Source: CAIKZZ01 sp035604595 (lineage in GTDB: Bacteria > Pseudomonadota > Gammaproteobacteria > Steroidobacterales > Steroidobacteraceae). From it: a DNA stretch of 16,902 bases. Made by a program: the position numbers and the translations under genes. The notes below the pieces were generated by a model, which was given only the letters and a program-made list of their open reading frames with translations, did not search any database and was not told the origin of the DNA. Below are positions 6,796 to 13,001 of this stretch, piece after piece; the first letter of the stretch is position 1, and each line of letters opens with the position of its first letter. The stretch is taken from NCBI GenBank assembly GCA_035604595.1, contig DATNIE010000024.1:1-16902 (forward strand), in the 5' to 3' direction.

Positions 6796-7676
6796 GTCGA
6801 GTGCCCGCCAGGCGGGCCGGCGCCGAGAGCCGCGAGCGGGCCGTACAGGTCCGGTCGCCGGTCACGGAACACGCCCCAGTTGTGGCGGTAGCGGCGCGCG
6901 GCCTCGAGATCCACCCGCTGCATCACCACGGCCTCGCCACTGCGCTCGGCCACGGCCAGCACCTCGCCGGTATGGCTCGCGATGAATGACGATCCATAGA
7001 AAGTGATCGTGTTCTGCTCGCCGCTCTCCCGGCCGAATCGATTGGCCGCGACCAGTGGCAGCATGTTGGCGGCCGCATGACCCTGCATGGTGCGCATCCA
7101 GTGGTCGCGGGAATCGAGGCTCGCGTCCTGCGGTTCCGAGCCGATGGCCGTCGGAAACAGCAGCATCTCCGCGCCGAGCAATGCCATCACTCGCGCCGTC
7201 TCCGGAAACCACTGGTCCCAGCACACCCCGGCGCCCACCGTCCCGAATCGGGTCGGCCAGACCCGAAAGCCCGTGTCTCCCGGAGCAAAGTAGAATTTTT
7301 CGTGATAGCCGGGACTCTCGGGTATATGGCTCTTGCGGTACGTCCCGAGTACGGCGCCGTCCGCGTCGAGCATGACGAGCGTGTTGAAATACACGTTGCC
7401 GGCGCGCTCGAAAATCGAGATCGGCAGCACGACCCCGAGCTCGCGCGCGATGGGCGCGAACCGGTTGACCGCCGGGCTCGCCGCGACCGGCGTCGCCAGC
7501 TCGAAGTACCGATACGCGTGGTCCTTGCAGAAATACGGCGTCTCGAACAGCTCCGGGAGCAGGATGATCTCGGCGCCTTGCGCCGCGGCCTGTCGCACCA
7601 GCCGCTCGGCAGCCGCGAGGTTGACCCCGCGGTCCCAGCCGCATTCCATCTGCAGCGCCGCCAGTGTTACGGTCAT
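6792..7676 (-). CDS. aguB: N-carbamoylputrescine amidase (nitrilase superfamily)
   Basis: AguB hydrolyses N-carbamoylputrescine to putrescine, CO2 and ammonia, the last step of the agmatine route. The 294 residues match the family length. The catalytic triad is visible: E42 in LLPELFETPYFC, K115 in TYRKSHIPESPGYHEKFYF and C152 in GVCWDQWFPETARV. These segments, including FETPYFCKD and YHEKFYFAPGD, are characteristic of AguB rather than general nitrilases. The partner agmatine deiminase (aguA) is not adjacent. The gene opens a run of three overlapping genes (aguB, the fused nuclease, rlmKL) and lies 228 bases downstream of the puuR-like gene on the same strand. Confidence 0.93.
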   Translation of the reverse strand: MTVTLAALQMECGWDRGVNLAAAERLVRQAAAQGAEIILLPELFETPYFCKDHAYRYFELATPVAASPAVNRFAPIARELGVVLPISIFERAGNVYFNTLVMLDADGAVLGTYRKSHIPESPGYHEKFYFAPGDTGFRVWPTRFGTVGAGVCWDQWFPETARVMALLGAEMLLFPTAIGSEPQDASLDSRDHWMRTMQGHAAANMLPLVAANRFGRESGEQNTITFYGSSFIASHTGEVLAVAERSGEAVVMQRVDLEAARRYRHNWGVFRDRRPDLYGPLAALGAGPPGGHST

Positions 7677-7904
7677 CGTGCGCCTCGTCCCGCGATCAGC
7701 TGAGATCGATCCACCGCGGCTCGAGCCCGGTGCGTTTGTCGAGCGCGTGCAGCCACGTGGCGCAGCCGCTGCCGGATTGCTGGCAGCCGCCGGCCGGCAG
7801 CCCGTCGCCTCGCGGCCATCGTGGCAGCGGACCCACGCCCCGCCATCGCGCAGCTCGCGCGCTGCCTGGAGCGCAGCAGCGACCGCGGCGTCCGGCCGCT
7901 CCGC
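7677..7904 (-). pseudogene. Possible frameshifted small gene between puuR and aguB
   Basis: In the puuR reading frame just after its stop codon, the minus strand reads protein-like sequence (ARELRDGGAWVRCHDGREA, about 7869-7803). It then degrades into Ala/Pro/Ser-rich text. From about 7790 a different frame becomes protein-like and ends CATWLHALDKRTGLEPRWIDLS-type sequence at a TGA near 7700. Codon third positions are GC-rich in both halves. A one-base shift in the GC repeat around 7790-7800 would join them into a protein of about 65-70 residues. No ATG, GTG or TTG start is seen in the first half and I recognise no family, so this could be chance in GC-rich DNA. Confidence 0.25.
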
Positions 7905-8468
7905 TCAGACCGTCGGCGGCGCGCTGGCGCTGATGATCTCACAGTCCTCGCGACCGGGATTCTGGAAGCGGTGCGGGACCGCCGTCGCGAAATAGTAGGC
8001 ATCGCCCGGACCCAGTACGCGGGTCGCGGTTCCGACCGTCATCTCGATGCGGCCACGGACCACGACACCGCCCTCTTCGCCCGGGTGCGACAGCATGTCG
8101 GGGCCGCTGTCGGCAAAAGCGCCGTACCGCTTGTGGATGATTGACATCGCCCGTCGCGGGCGTCCGGCGGCGAGCAGGCGCAGCTCGATCGGCGCCGCGC
8201 CGATCTCCGTCAACTCGTCGCGGCCGTAGAAAACCTGCGGCGGCACGGCGAGGTCCATCGTGAAGAAGTCGGCGAGCGACATCGGGATGCCGTCGAGGAG
8301 CTTTTTGAGCGAGCCGACGGAGGGGCTCACGCGGTTCTGCTCGATCAGCGAGATCATGCCGTTGGTGACGCCGGCGCGCTTGGCTAACTGGCGCTGTGAC
8401 AGGCCGTGGAACTGCCGGATGGCCCGCAGATGGGCCCCGACGTCGATCCCGTCCGATCCCTTCATCAT
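7905..8468 (-). CDS. puuR: PuuR-like XRE-cupin transcriptional regulator
   Basis: The 187-residue protein has the PuuR layout. The N-terminal XRE helix-turn-helix spans about 12-66: LRAIRQFHGLSQRQLAKRAG, TNGMISLIEQNRVSPSVGSL, KKLLDGIPMSLADFF. A C-terminal cupin covers about 110-183 with LSHPGEEGGVVVRGRIEMTV, LGPGDAYYFATAVPHRFQNP and the ending IISASAPPTV, parallel to E. coli PuuR IISAHTPTTF. PuuR represses putrescine catabolism genes and is relieved by putrescine. Here it would be expected to control puuD-puuA and itself through the operators at 2861-2878 and 8476-8493. Two adjacent ATG codons (8463-8468) could start it; neither has a good ribosome site. Assignment of the inducer is from family knowledge. 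Confidence 0.85.
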   Translation of the reverse strand: MMKGSDGIDVGAHLRAIRQFHGLSQRQLAKRAGVTNGMISLIEQNRVSPSVGSLKKLLDGIPMSLADFFTMDLAVPPQVFYGRDELTEIGAAPIELRLLAAGRPRRAMSIIHKRYGAFADSGPDMLSHPGEEGGVVVRGRIEMTVGTATRVLGPGDAYYFATAVPHRFQNPGREDCEIISASAPPTV

Positions 8469-8475
8469 GGCGGGG

Positions 8476-8493
8476 TGTGAATAATATTAGACA
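8476..8493. promoter_or_regulatory. Predicted PuuR operator upstream of puuR
   Basis: TGTGAATAATATTAGACA shares 14 of 18 positions with the operator at the puuD start, giving a joint pattern TGTnAATnATATTnnACA. It lies 8 bases before the puuR ATG and downstream of a good promoter, the usual place for an autoregulatory site. Self-symmetry is weaker than in the puuD copy: the TGT/ACA ends are symmetrical, the core only partly. Confidence 0.6.
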
Positions 8494-8496
8494 TTG

Positions 8497-8513
8497 AGGC
8501 GTAAATATCGCCT
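8497..8513. repeat. Small palindrome AGGCG-N7-CGCCT overlapping the puuR -10
   Basis: AGGCGTAAATATCGCCT has perfect 5-base arms around an AT-rich centre and covers the proposed -10 box. It could be a second regulator's site or a chance symmetry. It differs in sequence from the PuuR-type operator next to it. Confidence 0.35.
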
Positions 8514-8533
8514 TACAGATACCACGCTGTCAA
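8504..8533 (-). promoter_or_regulatory. Predicted sigma-70 promoter for puuR
   Basis: On the minus strand a perfect TTGACA -35 box (8528-8533) is followed after 18 bases by GATATT (8504-8509, four of six matches to TATAAT). Transcription would start near 8497, so the operator at 8476-8493 falls just inside the transcript and a bound repressor would block it. Confidence 0.6.
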
Positions 8534-8915
8534 TTATCCTAAGCGCTCGGTCATGAAACCGTCCACAACACCGTCACCCCGGTGAGGCGATGGGGACCCG
8601 GGAGCCTGTCGCAGATCCGGACGGCAACGATCAGTCGCTCATCGCCGCCTCATCGCGGCTCGCCGGCACGGCGAGCGCAGCCGCAGTCGATCAATCGCGC
8701 CGCGCGCCGCCCGCGGCTCGTGATGCGGCGCGGACAGGCAGTCGATGCGTGTCTGTCCTCGGGCTCACCTGCAGCGCTGTTGTGCGCTGCAAAGTCGAGG
8801 GCGTCGCCTGAGGCGGGAGTGTGAAGGCAGTTATCCGCACATTTCCCTACGCCGGCCGGGCGCGGCGGACGTACCATGAATCGGGTTCGTCGTTTTCCGG
8901 CCTGGGTGATCTGCA
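8534..8915. other. Divergent intergenic region before the DUF6763-like gene
   Basis: About 380 bases between the puuR promoter and the next gene contain no convincing protein. A 73-codon frame from 8590 has alanine/arginine-rich, unrecognised sequence and an awkwardly spaced ribosome site. Two structures stand out: a hairpin GCAGCGC-TGTTGT-GCGCTGC at 8771-8790 and CGCC-TGA-GGCG about 24 bases later. The promoter of the downstream plus-strand gene should be here, but I cannot point to clear boxes. Confidence 0.5.
8771..8790. repeat. Perfect 7-bp inverted repeat (hairpin) in the intergenic region
   Basis: GCAGCGC (8771-8777) and GCGCTGC (8784-8790) pair perfectly across the six-base loop TGTTGT. 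No T-tract follows on either strand, so it is not a standard terminator. Its role is unknown. Confidence 0.4.
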
Positions 8916-9269
8916 ATGACCGCTCGAATGCTTCCTGAAGTTGGCCAGTGGTACGCGCACCGCGATAAGGGACAAATGTTCCACGTCGTCGCCGTCGATG
9001 ACGAGGACGGTGTGGTCGAGATCCAGGGCTTCGACGGCGACGTCGACGAGATCGATCTGGAGAGCTGGTTCGCGATGCCGCTCGAGCGCACGGAGGCCCC
9101 CGAGGACTGGACCGGTCCCGTCGACGATGTCGAGACCGACGACCTTGGCTATACCGCGGACAGCGACGTGTCCGCCCGCGACTGGCGCGCTCCGCTCGAC
9201 GAACTCCCGTCGCAGCCGCAGGAAGCGATCGAGGCGGACGAGGCGGACGACGACGGCCTCGGGCGCTGA
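8916..9269 (+). CDS. Small acidic protein, DUF6763-like
   Basis: The 117-residue protein is very acidic. The N-terminal half (about 6-60) has the pattern I associate with DUF6763: PEVGQWYAHRDKGQMFHVVA, then DEDGVVEIQGFDGDVDEIDL and a conserved-looking ESW. The C-terminal half is a low-complexity acidic tail (residues about 60-117) rich in D, E and A. A GGTGAT ribosome site (8905-8910) sits 5 bases before the ATG. No catalytic motif, signal peptide or membrane segment is visible. The function is unknown. It is followed 19 bases later by the kinase fusion and may share its transcript. The family name is from memory of the sequence pattern. Confidence 0.7.
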   Translation: MTARMLPEVGQWYAHRDKGQMFHVVAVDDEDGVVEIQGFDGDVDEIDLESWFAMPLERTEAPEDWTGPVDDVETDDLGYTADSDVSARDWRAPLDELPSQPQEAIEADEADDDGLGR

Positions 9270-9288
9270 CGGAGGCGCTGCCCAGCCG

Positions 9289-10872
9289 GTGGACACCCTG
9301 CCGGCGGCGCTGCTCGACGCTGCCTTCTATCCGCATCCGGCGGACTCGCTCTGCCTGATCGAGACACACGTCTCGTGGATCGCCCTGGCGGGCGACTTCG
9401 CCTACAAGGTCAAGCGTCCGGTACGACTGCCGTTCCTGGACTATGGAACGCTGACCCTGCGGCGCGCAGCCTGCGCGACCGAGGTGGCACTCAACCGGCG
9501 CTGGGCCCCCGAGCTCTACCTCGGCGTCAGCGAGATCGTCGTCACCGCAGACGGGCTGCGCCTCGACCAGGCTGGCACGCCGTTCGAGCCATGCGTGCGC
9601 ATGCGGCGTTTCGACCGCGCGCTCGAGCTCGATGCACTCATCGCGAGGCATTCGGTCGACCCGGCAGAGCTTGCGGCGCTCGGCGGACGCGTTGCCGCTT
9701 GGCAAAGCGCCGCTCCGGCAGCAGCTGCCGATCTGCCACTGGGGCGCCCGCAAGATGTTCTCGCGGCCGCCGACGGGACGTTTGCATCGCTCGCCGCCCA
9801 GGGATCGCCGGTGGCGGGGGAGGCCATCGCGGCGCTGGGCCGGTTTCTCGACCGCGAACGCCCGGCGCTCGCCACATCGCTGGCGCGACGGCGTGCGGCC
9901 GGCTGCGTTCGCGAGTGTCACGGCGACCTGCACGCGGGCAACGTCGTGCGCCTGGGCAGCCGACTGACGGCCTTCGATGGCATCGACTTCGATCCGCAGC
10001 TGCGGTGGATAGACGTCGCGAGCGACGTCGCGTTCCTGGCAATGGACCTCGAGCAACTTGGCCGGACCGACCTCGGCTGTGCGTTCCTCGACGGATGGCT
10101 GTCGGTCTGCGGCGACTATGACGCCGCGACGGTGTGGCGCTGGCTGCTGGTCTACCGGGCGCTGGTGCGCGCGAACGTCAACCTCGTGCGCATGCGCCAG
10201 CTCGCGAGCGGCGCGCCGGCCGATGCCGCGCTGGCACAGTGCCGCCGCTACGTTGCCGCGGCTGCGGCCTGTGCCACCCGCGGGCCCGGCCGGTTGTTGC
10301 TGACCTTCGGCCCATCCGGCTCCGGAAAGAGCTGGGTGGCCGGCGAACTCGTGGCGCACCTGCCGGCGGTCCGGGTGCGCTCCGACCTCGAGCGCAAGCG
10401 GCTCGCCGGACGCGAGGCCGGCGCCCGGAGCGGCTCGCCGCTCGGCGGCGGTCTGTATACGCCCGAGGTGACCGCACGCACCTACCAGCGCCTTGCGGCG
10501 GCGGCCGCGGGCCTCGTCGCGGCCGGGATCGACGCGATCGTGGACGCGACTTTCCTCGATCCGGCGCGGCGCGAAGAATTCGCTTGCATCGCGCGCGCGG
10601 CCGGCGCGCCGTTCGCAATCATCGAATGTACTGCGCCCACACAGACGCTTCGCACGCGCGTCGCTCGGCGCGTCGGCGACCCCTCCGAGGCGACGCTCGC
10701 GGTGCTCGAGCGACAGCTCGCCGCCGCACCGAGCCTCGCAGCGGCGGAGCGGCGGCGGTCGGTGCGCGTGGACACCTCGCTCGCAGTTGACCTGCCCGCG
10801 CTTGCGGCCACCGTCAGAGCGGTGGCAGCACCACCGGACGATGCACCGCCCGGCGCGGCACCGGCGTCTTGA
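9289..10872 (+). CDS. APH-like kinase fused to a P-loop kinase-like ATPase
   Basis: The 527-residue protein belongs to a widespread, poorly characterised two-domain family (COG2187 plus COG0645). The N-terminal aminoglycoside-phosphotransferase-like domain (about 1-310) has the ATP-site lysines in FAYKVKRPVRLPFLDYGTL, the catalytic loop CHGDLHAGNVV (about 210-220) and a metal-site IDFDP (about 232-236). The C-terminal domain has a Walker A GPSGSGKS (341-348) followed by RVRSDLERKRLAG, like small-molecule kinases. I chose GTG at 9289 because it lies after the previous gene's stop, matches the family start, and has GGAGG (9271-9275) upstream, though 13 bases away. Its substrate is unknown and it should not be read as an antibiotic resistance gene. 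The last 59 bases overlap the convergent usp gene. Confidence 0.85.
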   Translation: MDTLPAALLDAAFYPHPADSLCLIETHVSWIALAGDFAYKVKRPVRLPFLDYGTLTLRRAACATEVALNRRWAPELYLGVSEIVVTADGLRLDQAGTPFEPCVRMRRFDRALELDALIARHSVDPAELAALGGRVAAWQSAAPAAAADLPLGRPQDVLAAADGTFASLAAQGSPVAGEAIAALGRFLDRERPALATSLARRRAAGCVRECHGDLHAGNVVRLGSRLTAFDGIDFDPQLRWIDVASDVAFLAMDLEQLGRTDLGCAFLDGWLSVCGDYDAATVWRWLLVYRALVRANVNLVRMRQLASGAPADAALAQCRRYVAAAAACATRGPGRLLLTFGPSGSGKSWVAGELVAHLPAVRVRSDLERKRLAGREAGARSGSPLGGGLYTPEVTARTYQRLAAAAAGLVAAGIDAIVDATFLDPARREEFACIARAAGAPFAIIECTAPTQTLRTRVARRVGDPSEATLAVLERQLAAAPSLAAAERRRSVRVDTSLAVDLPALAATVRAVAAPPDDAPPGAAPAS

Positions 10873-11788
10873 AACCGTCGGGCTTGACGATCAGCACGTC
10901 GCACTTCAGACGATCGATCACGCGCTCGGCGGTATGCCCGATGAACAGCCGCTCGAGTCCGCTGCGGGACACCGCGCCCATCACCACCACGTGCGCGTCG
11001 ATCTCCTCCGCAAGCTCCGGCAGCGCATCGATCGGCAGCCCGGTCTTGAGGTGCGTGCGTCGCGCGCCGAGGTCGTACTTGCCAACCAGCTGGTCGAATG
11101 CCTTGCGCACCTCGCGCTCGTGCTGCTCGGCGATCTCGGCCGGCAGCGGCAGCGGCTCGACCATGAAGCCGGTGGCCAGCGGCGTCGTCAGCATGTAAAA
11201 GTGCGCGGCGTGGGGCTTGCCGTTGAAGGTCTCCGCCAGCGCCGCGCCCGCGCTCAGCAGCCGGGCATCGAGGCCCGCAGGTTTGGCGTGGGCGTGCATC
11301 GGGTCGACGCTGACCAGCACGCGCGGCCGGTCGTAACGCCGCGTCGTCTTCACGAGCAGTACCGGGCACGGGCACAGCCGAATTAGCTGCCAGTCGGTGT
11401 TGGTGAGCACGAGCCGCGCTGCCGCCCCGTGGCGATGGCTCTCGATCACCACCAGATCCACTTCCTCCCGGAGCACCTCGCGAATGATGCTCTCGTGTAC
11501 CGGGTAGTCCCACCGGCAGCGCGCGTGCGTCTGGATCCCGTCGGCGGCCAGCGGTCTCGCGAGGCGCTCGAGCTCCTTCTTGCCCGCGTTGACCGCCGCC
11601 TCTATATCGCGCTCGAGGTCGCCCGGACTGTAGAACTGCTCACCGGCGACATACGGGCTGTAGAGGCTGTGGAACAGCGTCACGCGGGCGCCGGTCTTGC
11701 CGCCGATCTCGCCGGCCCGGGCGATCGCCGGGGACGACTTCACACTCGGATCGGCGAGTGCTACCAGAATGTGTTTGGTGTCGAGCAC
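10814..11788 (-). CDS. Tandem universal stress protein (UspE-like)
   Basis: The 324-residue protein has two Usp folds. The first (about 1-150) begins VLDTKHILVALADPSVKSSP and includes DLVVIESHRHGAAARLVLTN and CPCPVLLVKT. The second (about 155-310) starts RPRVLVSVDPMH and ends with VVVMGAVSRSGLERLFIGHT, a nucleotide-binding-type G-rich loop, and CDVLIVKPDG. I place the start at GTG (11786-11788) rather than a longer upstream frame because AGGAGG lies exactly 7 bases before it and the protein then begins at the usual Usp strand. Tandem Usp proteins act in the cytoplasm in stress survival. It is convergent with the kinase fusion, with overlapping 3' ends, and lies 88 bases downstream of the dehydratase gene. 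Confidence 0.9.
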   Translation of the reverse strand: MLDTKHILVALADPSVKSSPAIARAGEIGGKTGARVTLFHSLYSPYVAGEQFYSPGDLERDIEAAVNAGKKELERLARPLAADGIQTHARCRWDYPVHESIIREVLREEVDLVVIESHRHGAAARLVLTNTDWQLIRLCPCPVLLVKTTRRYDRPRVLVSVDPMHAHAKPAGLDARLLSAGAALAETFNGKPHAAHFYMLTTPLATGFMVEPLPLPAEIAEQHEREVRKAFDQLVGKYDLGARRTHLKTGLPIDALPELAEEIDAHVVVMGAVSRSGLERLFIGHTAERVIDRLKCDVLIVKPDGFKTPVPRRAVHRPVVLPPL

Positions 11789-11795
11789 GGTGGGT

Positions 11796-11801
11796 CCTCC
11801 T
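11796..11801 (-). promoter_or_regulatory. Ribosome binding site fixing the usp start
   Basis: AGGAGG on the minus strand, 7 bases before the GTG start at 11788. It rules out the longer frame that runs upstream. Confidence 0.8.
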
Positions 11802-11876
11802 CGCCTCCTGTGCAGGCAGCGTACGCTGTGCTTACCGGGGCGAGCATCGGCGCTTCTGCCTAGGCCGGTGCGCGCA

Positions 11877-12848
11877 CTACCTAAGCGGAGCGGCGCCCGT
11901 GACCCACGGCAGCGCGTCAAGGTCGACGTTGCCACCCGACAGCACGACCACGACGCGCCGTGCAACAACCTGATGTTCGAGCAGCGCGGCAACCGGGACG
12001 GCCGCCGATGGCTCGACGACCACCTTGAGCCCCTCGAACAGCAGCCGCATGGCCTCGATGATCGCCGCTTCCGTGACAGTCACGATCGCATCGACGTGCG
12101 CGCGGGCGAGCCGAAAGGTCCGTGCCGACAGCGCGCCCCGCAGCCCGTCGGCGATGGTGTGCGGGTTGGTCTGCGGGTGCAGCCGCCCGGTCGTGAACGA
12201 CCGGTAGGCATCGTCCGCACCCGCCGGCTCGGCGCCGATGACGCGCGTGCCGGGCCACAGTCTCTCGAGCGCAAGGGCCGTGCCGCACAGCAGGCCGCCG
12301 CCGCCGACCGGGACCAGGACCGCATCGGGAGGTGTGGTCTCACCGGTGAGCTCGAGCGCAATCGTGCCCTGCCCGGCGATCACCAGCGGATCATCGTACG
12401 GGTGCACGAGCGTCGCCCCGGTCTCGGCGAGCAGCGCCGCGGCTGCCGCCTCGCGCGCGGCGAGCGTCGGATCGCACTCGGTCACCTGGCCGCCGTAGCC
12501 CTCGACCGCTGCGCGCTTGATTCGCGGCGCCCCCCGCGGCATCACGATGTACGCGGGGATGCCGCGGCGCTGCGCCGCGCGGGCCAGGGCGGCGGCATGG
12601 TTGCCCGAGGAATGGGTGACGACCCCGCGCGGCGCAGTCTCCGCCGGCAGCGCAAACACCGCGTTCGAGGCCCCGCGCGACTTGAAGGCGCCGGCCTGCT
12701 GCAGGTTCTCGCACTTGAACTCGACCACGACGCCGAGCCGCCCCGACAGCTCGACCGAGCTGAGAACGGGAGTACGCCGCACGTGCGGCGCGATTCGCCG
12801 TGCCGCGGCCTCTATGTCGGCGAATTGCGGATCGTTGAACGGCTCCAC
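11877..12848 (-). CDS. PLP-dependent serine/threonine dehydratase-family enzyme (fold type II)
   Basis: The 323-residue protein is a single catalytic domain of the threonine ammonia-lyase/serine racemase group, with no C-terminal ACT domain, so it resembles catabolic or racemase-type members rather than biosynthetic IlvA. The PLP lysine is K56 in NLQQAGAFKSRGASNA. SSGNHAAALARAA (80-92) binds the substrate carboxylate, VGGGGLLCG (181-189) holds the cofactor phosphate, and LSGGNVDLDAL near the C-terminus contacts the pyridine ring. I chose the GTG at 12848 because GGAGG lies 7 bases upstream. An in-frame ATG at 12866 has no ribosome site. The reaction could be threonine or serine deamination, serine racemisation, or 3-hydroxyaspartate cleavage; sequence reading cannot decide. 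Confidence 0.85.
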   Translation of the reverse strand: MEPFNDPQFADIEAAARRIAPHVRRTPVLSSVELSGRLGVVVEFKCENLQQAGAFKSRGASNAVFALPAETAPRGVVTHSSGNHAAALARAAQRRGIPAYIVMPRGAPRIKRAAVEGYGGQVTECDPTLAAREAAAAALLAETGATLVHPYDDPLVIAGQGTIALELTGETTPPDAVLVPVGGGGLLCGTALALERLWPGTRVIGAEPAGADDAYRSFTTGRLHPQTNPHTIADGLRGALSARTFRLARAHVDAIVTVTEAAIIEAMRLLFEGLKVVVEPSAAVPVAALLEHQVVARRVVVVLSGGNVDLDALPWVTGAAPLR

Positions 12849-12855
12849 GCCAGAT

Positions 12856-12860
12856 CCTCC
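12856..12860 (-). promoter_or_regulatory. Ribosome binding site fixing the dehydratase start
   Basis: GGAGG on the minus strand, 7 bases before the GTG start at 12848. Confidence 0.75.
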
Positions 12861-12891
12861 AGCCATCCACGAAGCGCAGCCGCCGCGCCAC

Positions 12892-12910
12892 GCCGGCACG
12901 ACGTGCCGGC
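12892..12910. promoter_or_regulatory. Perfect 19-bp palindrome in the dehydratase/gabP divergent region
   Basis: GCCGGCACGACGTGCCGGC has perfect 9-base arms around a single central A. It sits in the 153-base gap between the divergent dehydratase and permease genes, 44 bases from the dehydratase start. Near-zero loop length and position suggest a protein-binding operator rather than a terminator, but no regulator gene for it is visible. Confidence 0.45.
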
Positions 12911-13001
12911 AGCATTATTGTCGAAGCGGGCTGCCCCAGGGCCCCGCCATTGTGTACCCTCGCTGGGTGCCGCGCCAAACGCAACCGGGAGCTGTCAGTT
13001 T

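Noticed and set aside
8590..8811. 73-codon frame on the plus strand in the intergenic region
   Set aside because: Sequence is Ala/Arg/Ser-rich without a recognisable fold, and the GGTGAGG before the ATG is only 2 bases away. Not enough to call a gene.
8650..10359. Long open frame of 569 codons on the minus strand
   Set aside because: It is antisense to the DUF6763-like gene and the kinase fusion, has Arg/Ala/Pro-rich low-complexity sequence and no recognisable domain. It is an artefact of high GC content.
9289..10872. Aminoglycoside resistance gene
   Set aside because: The APH-like domain is fused to a P-loop kinase in a widespread chromosomal family with no known link to resistance.
11697..13001. 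Extending the GabP-like protein upstream through the open frame
   Set aside because: The upstream frame is antisense to the dehydratase and usp genes. The permease family starts at the ATG near 13002, where the hydrophobic segments begin.
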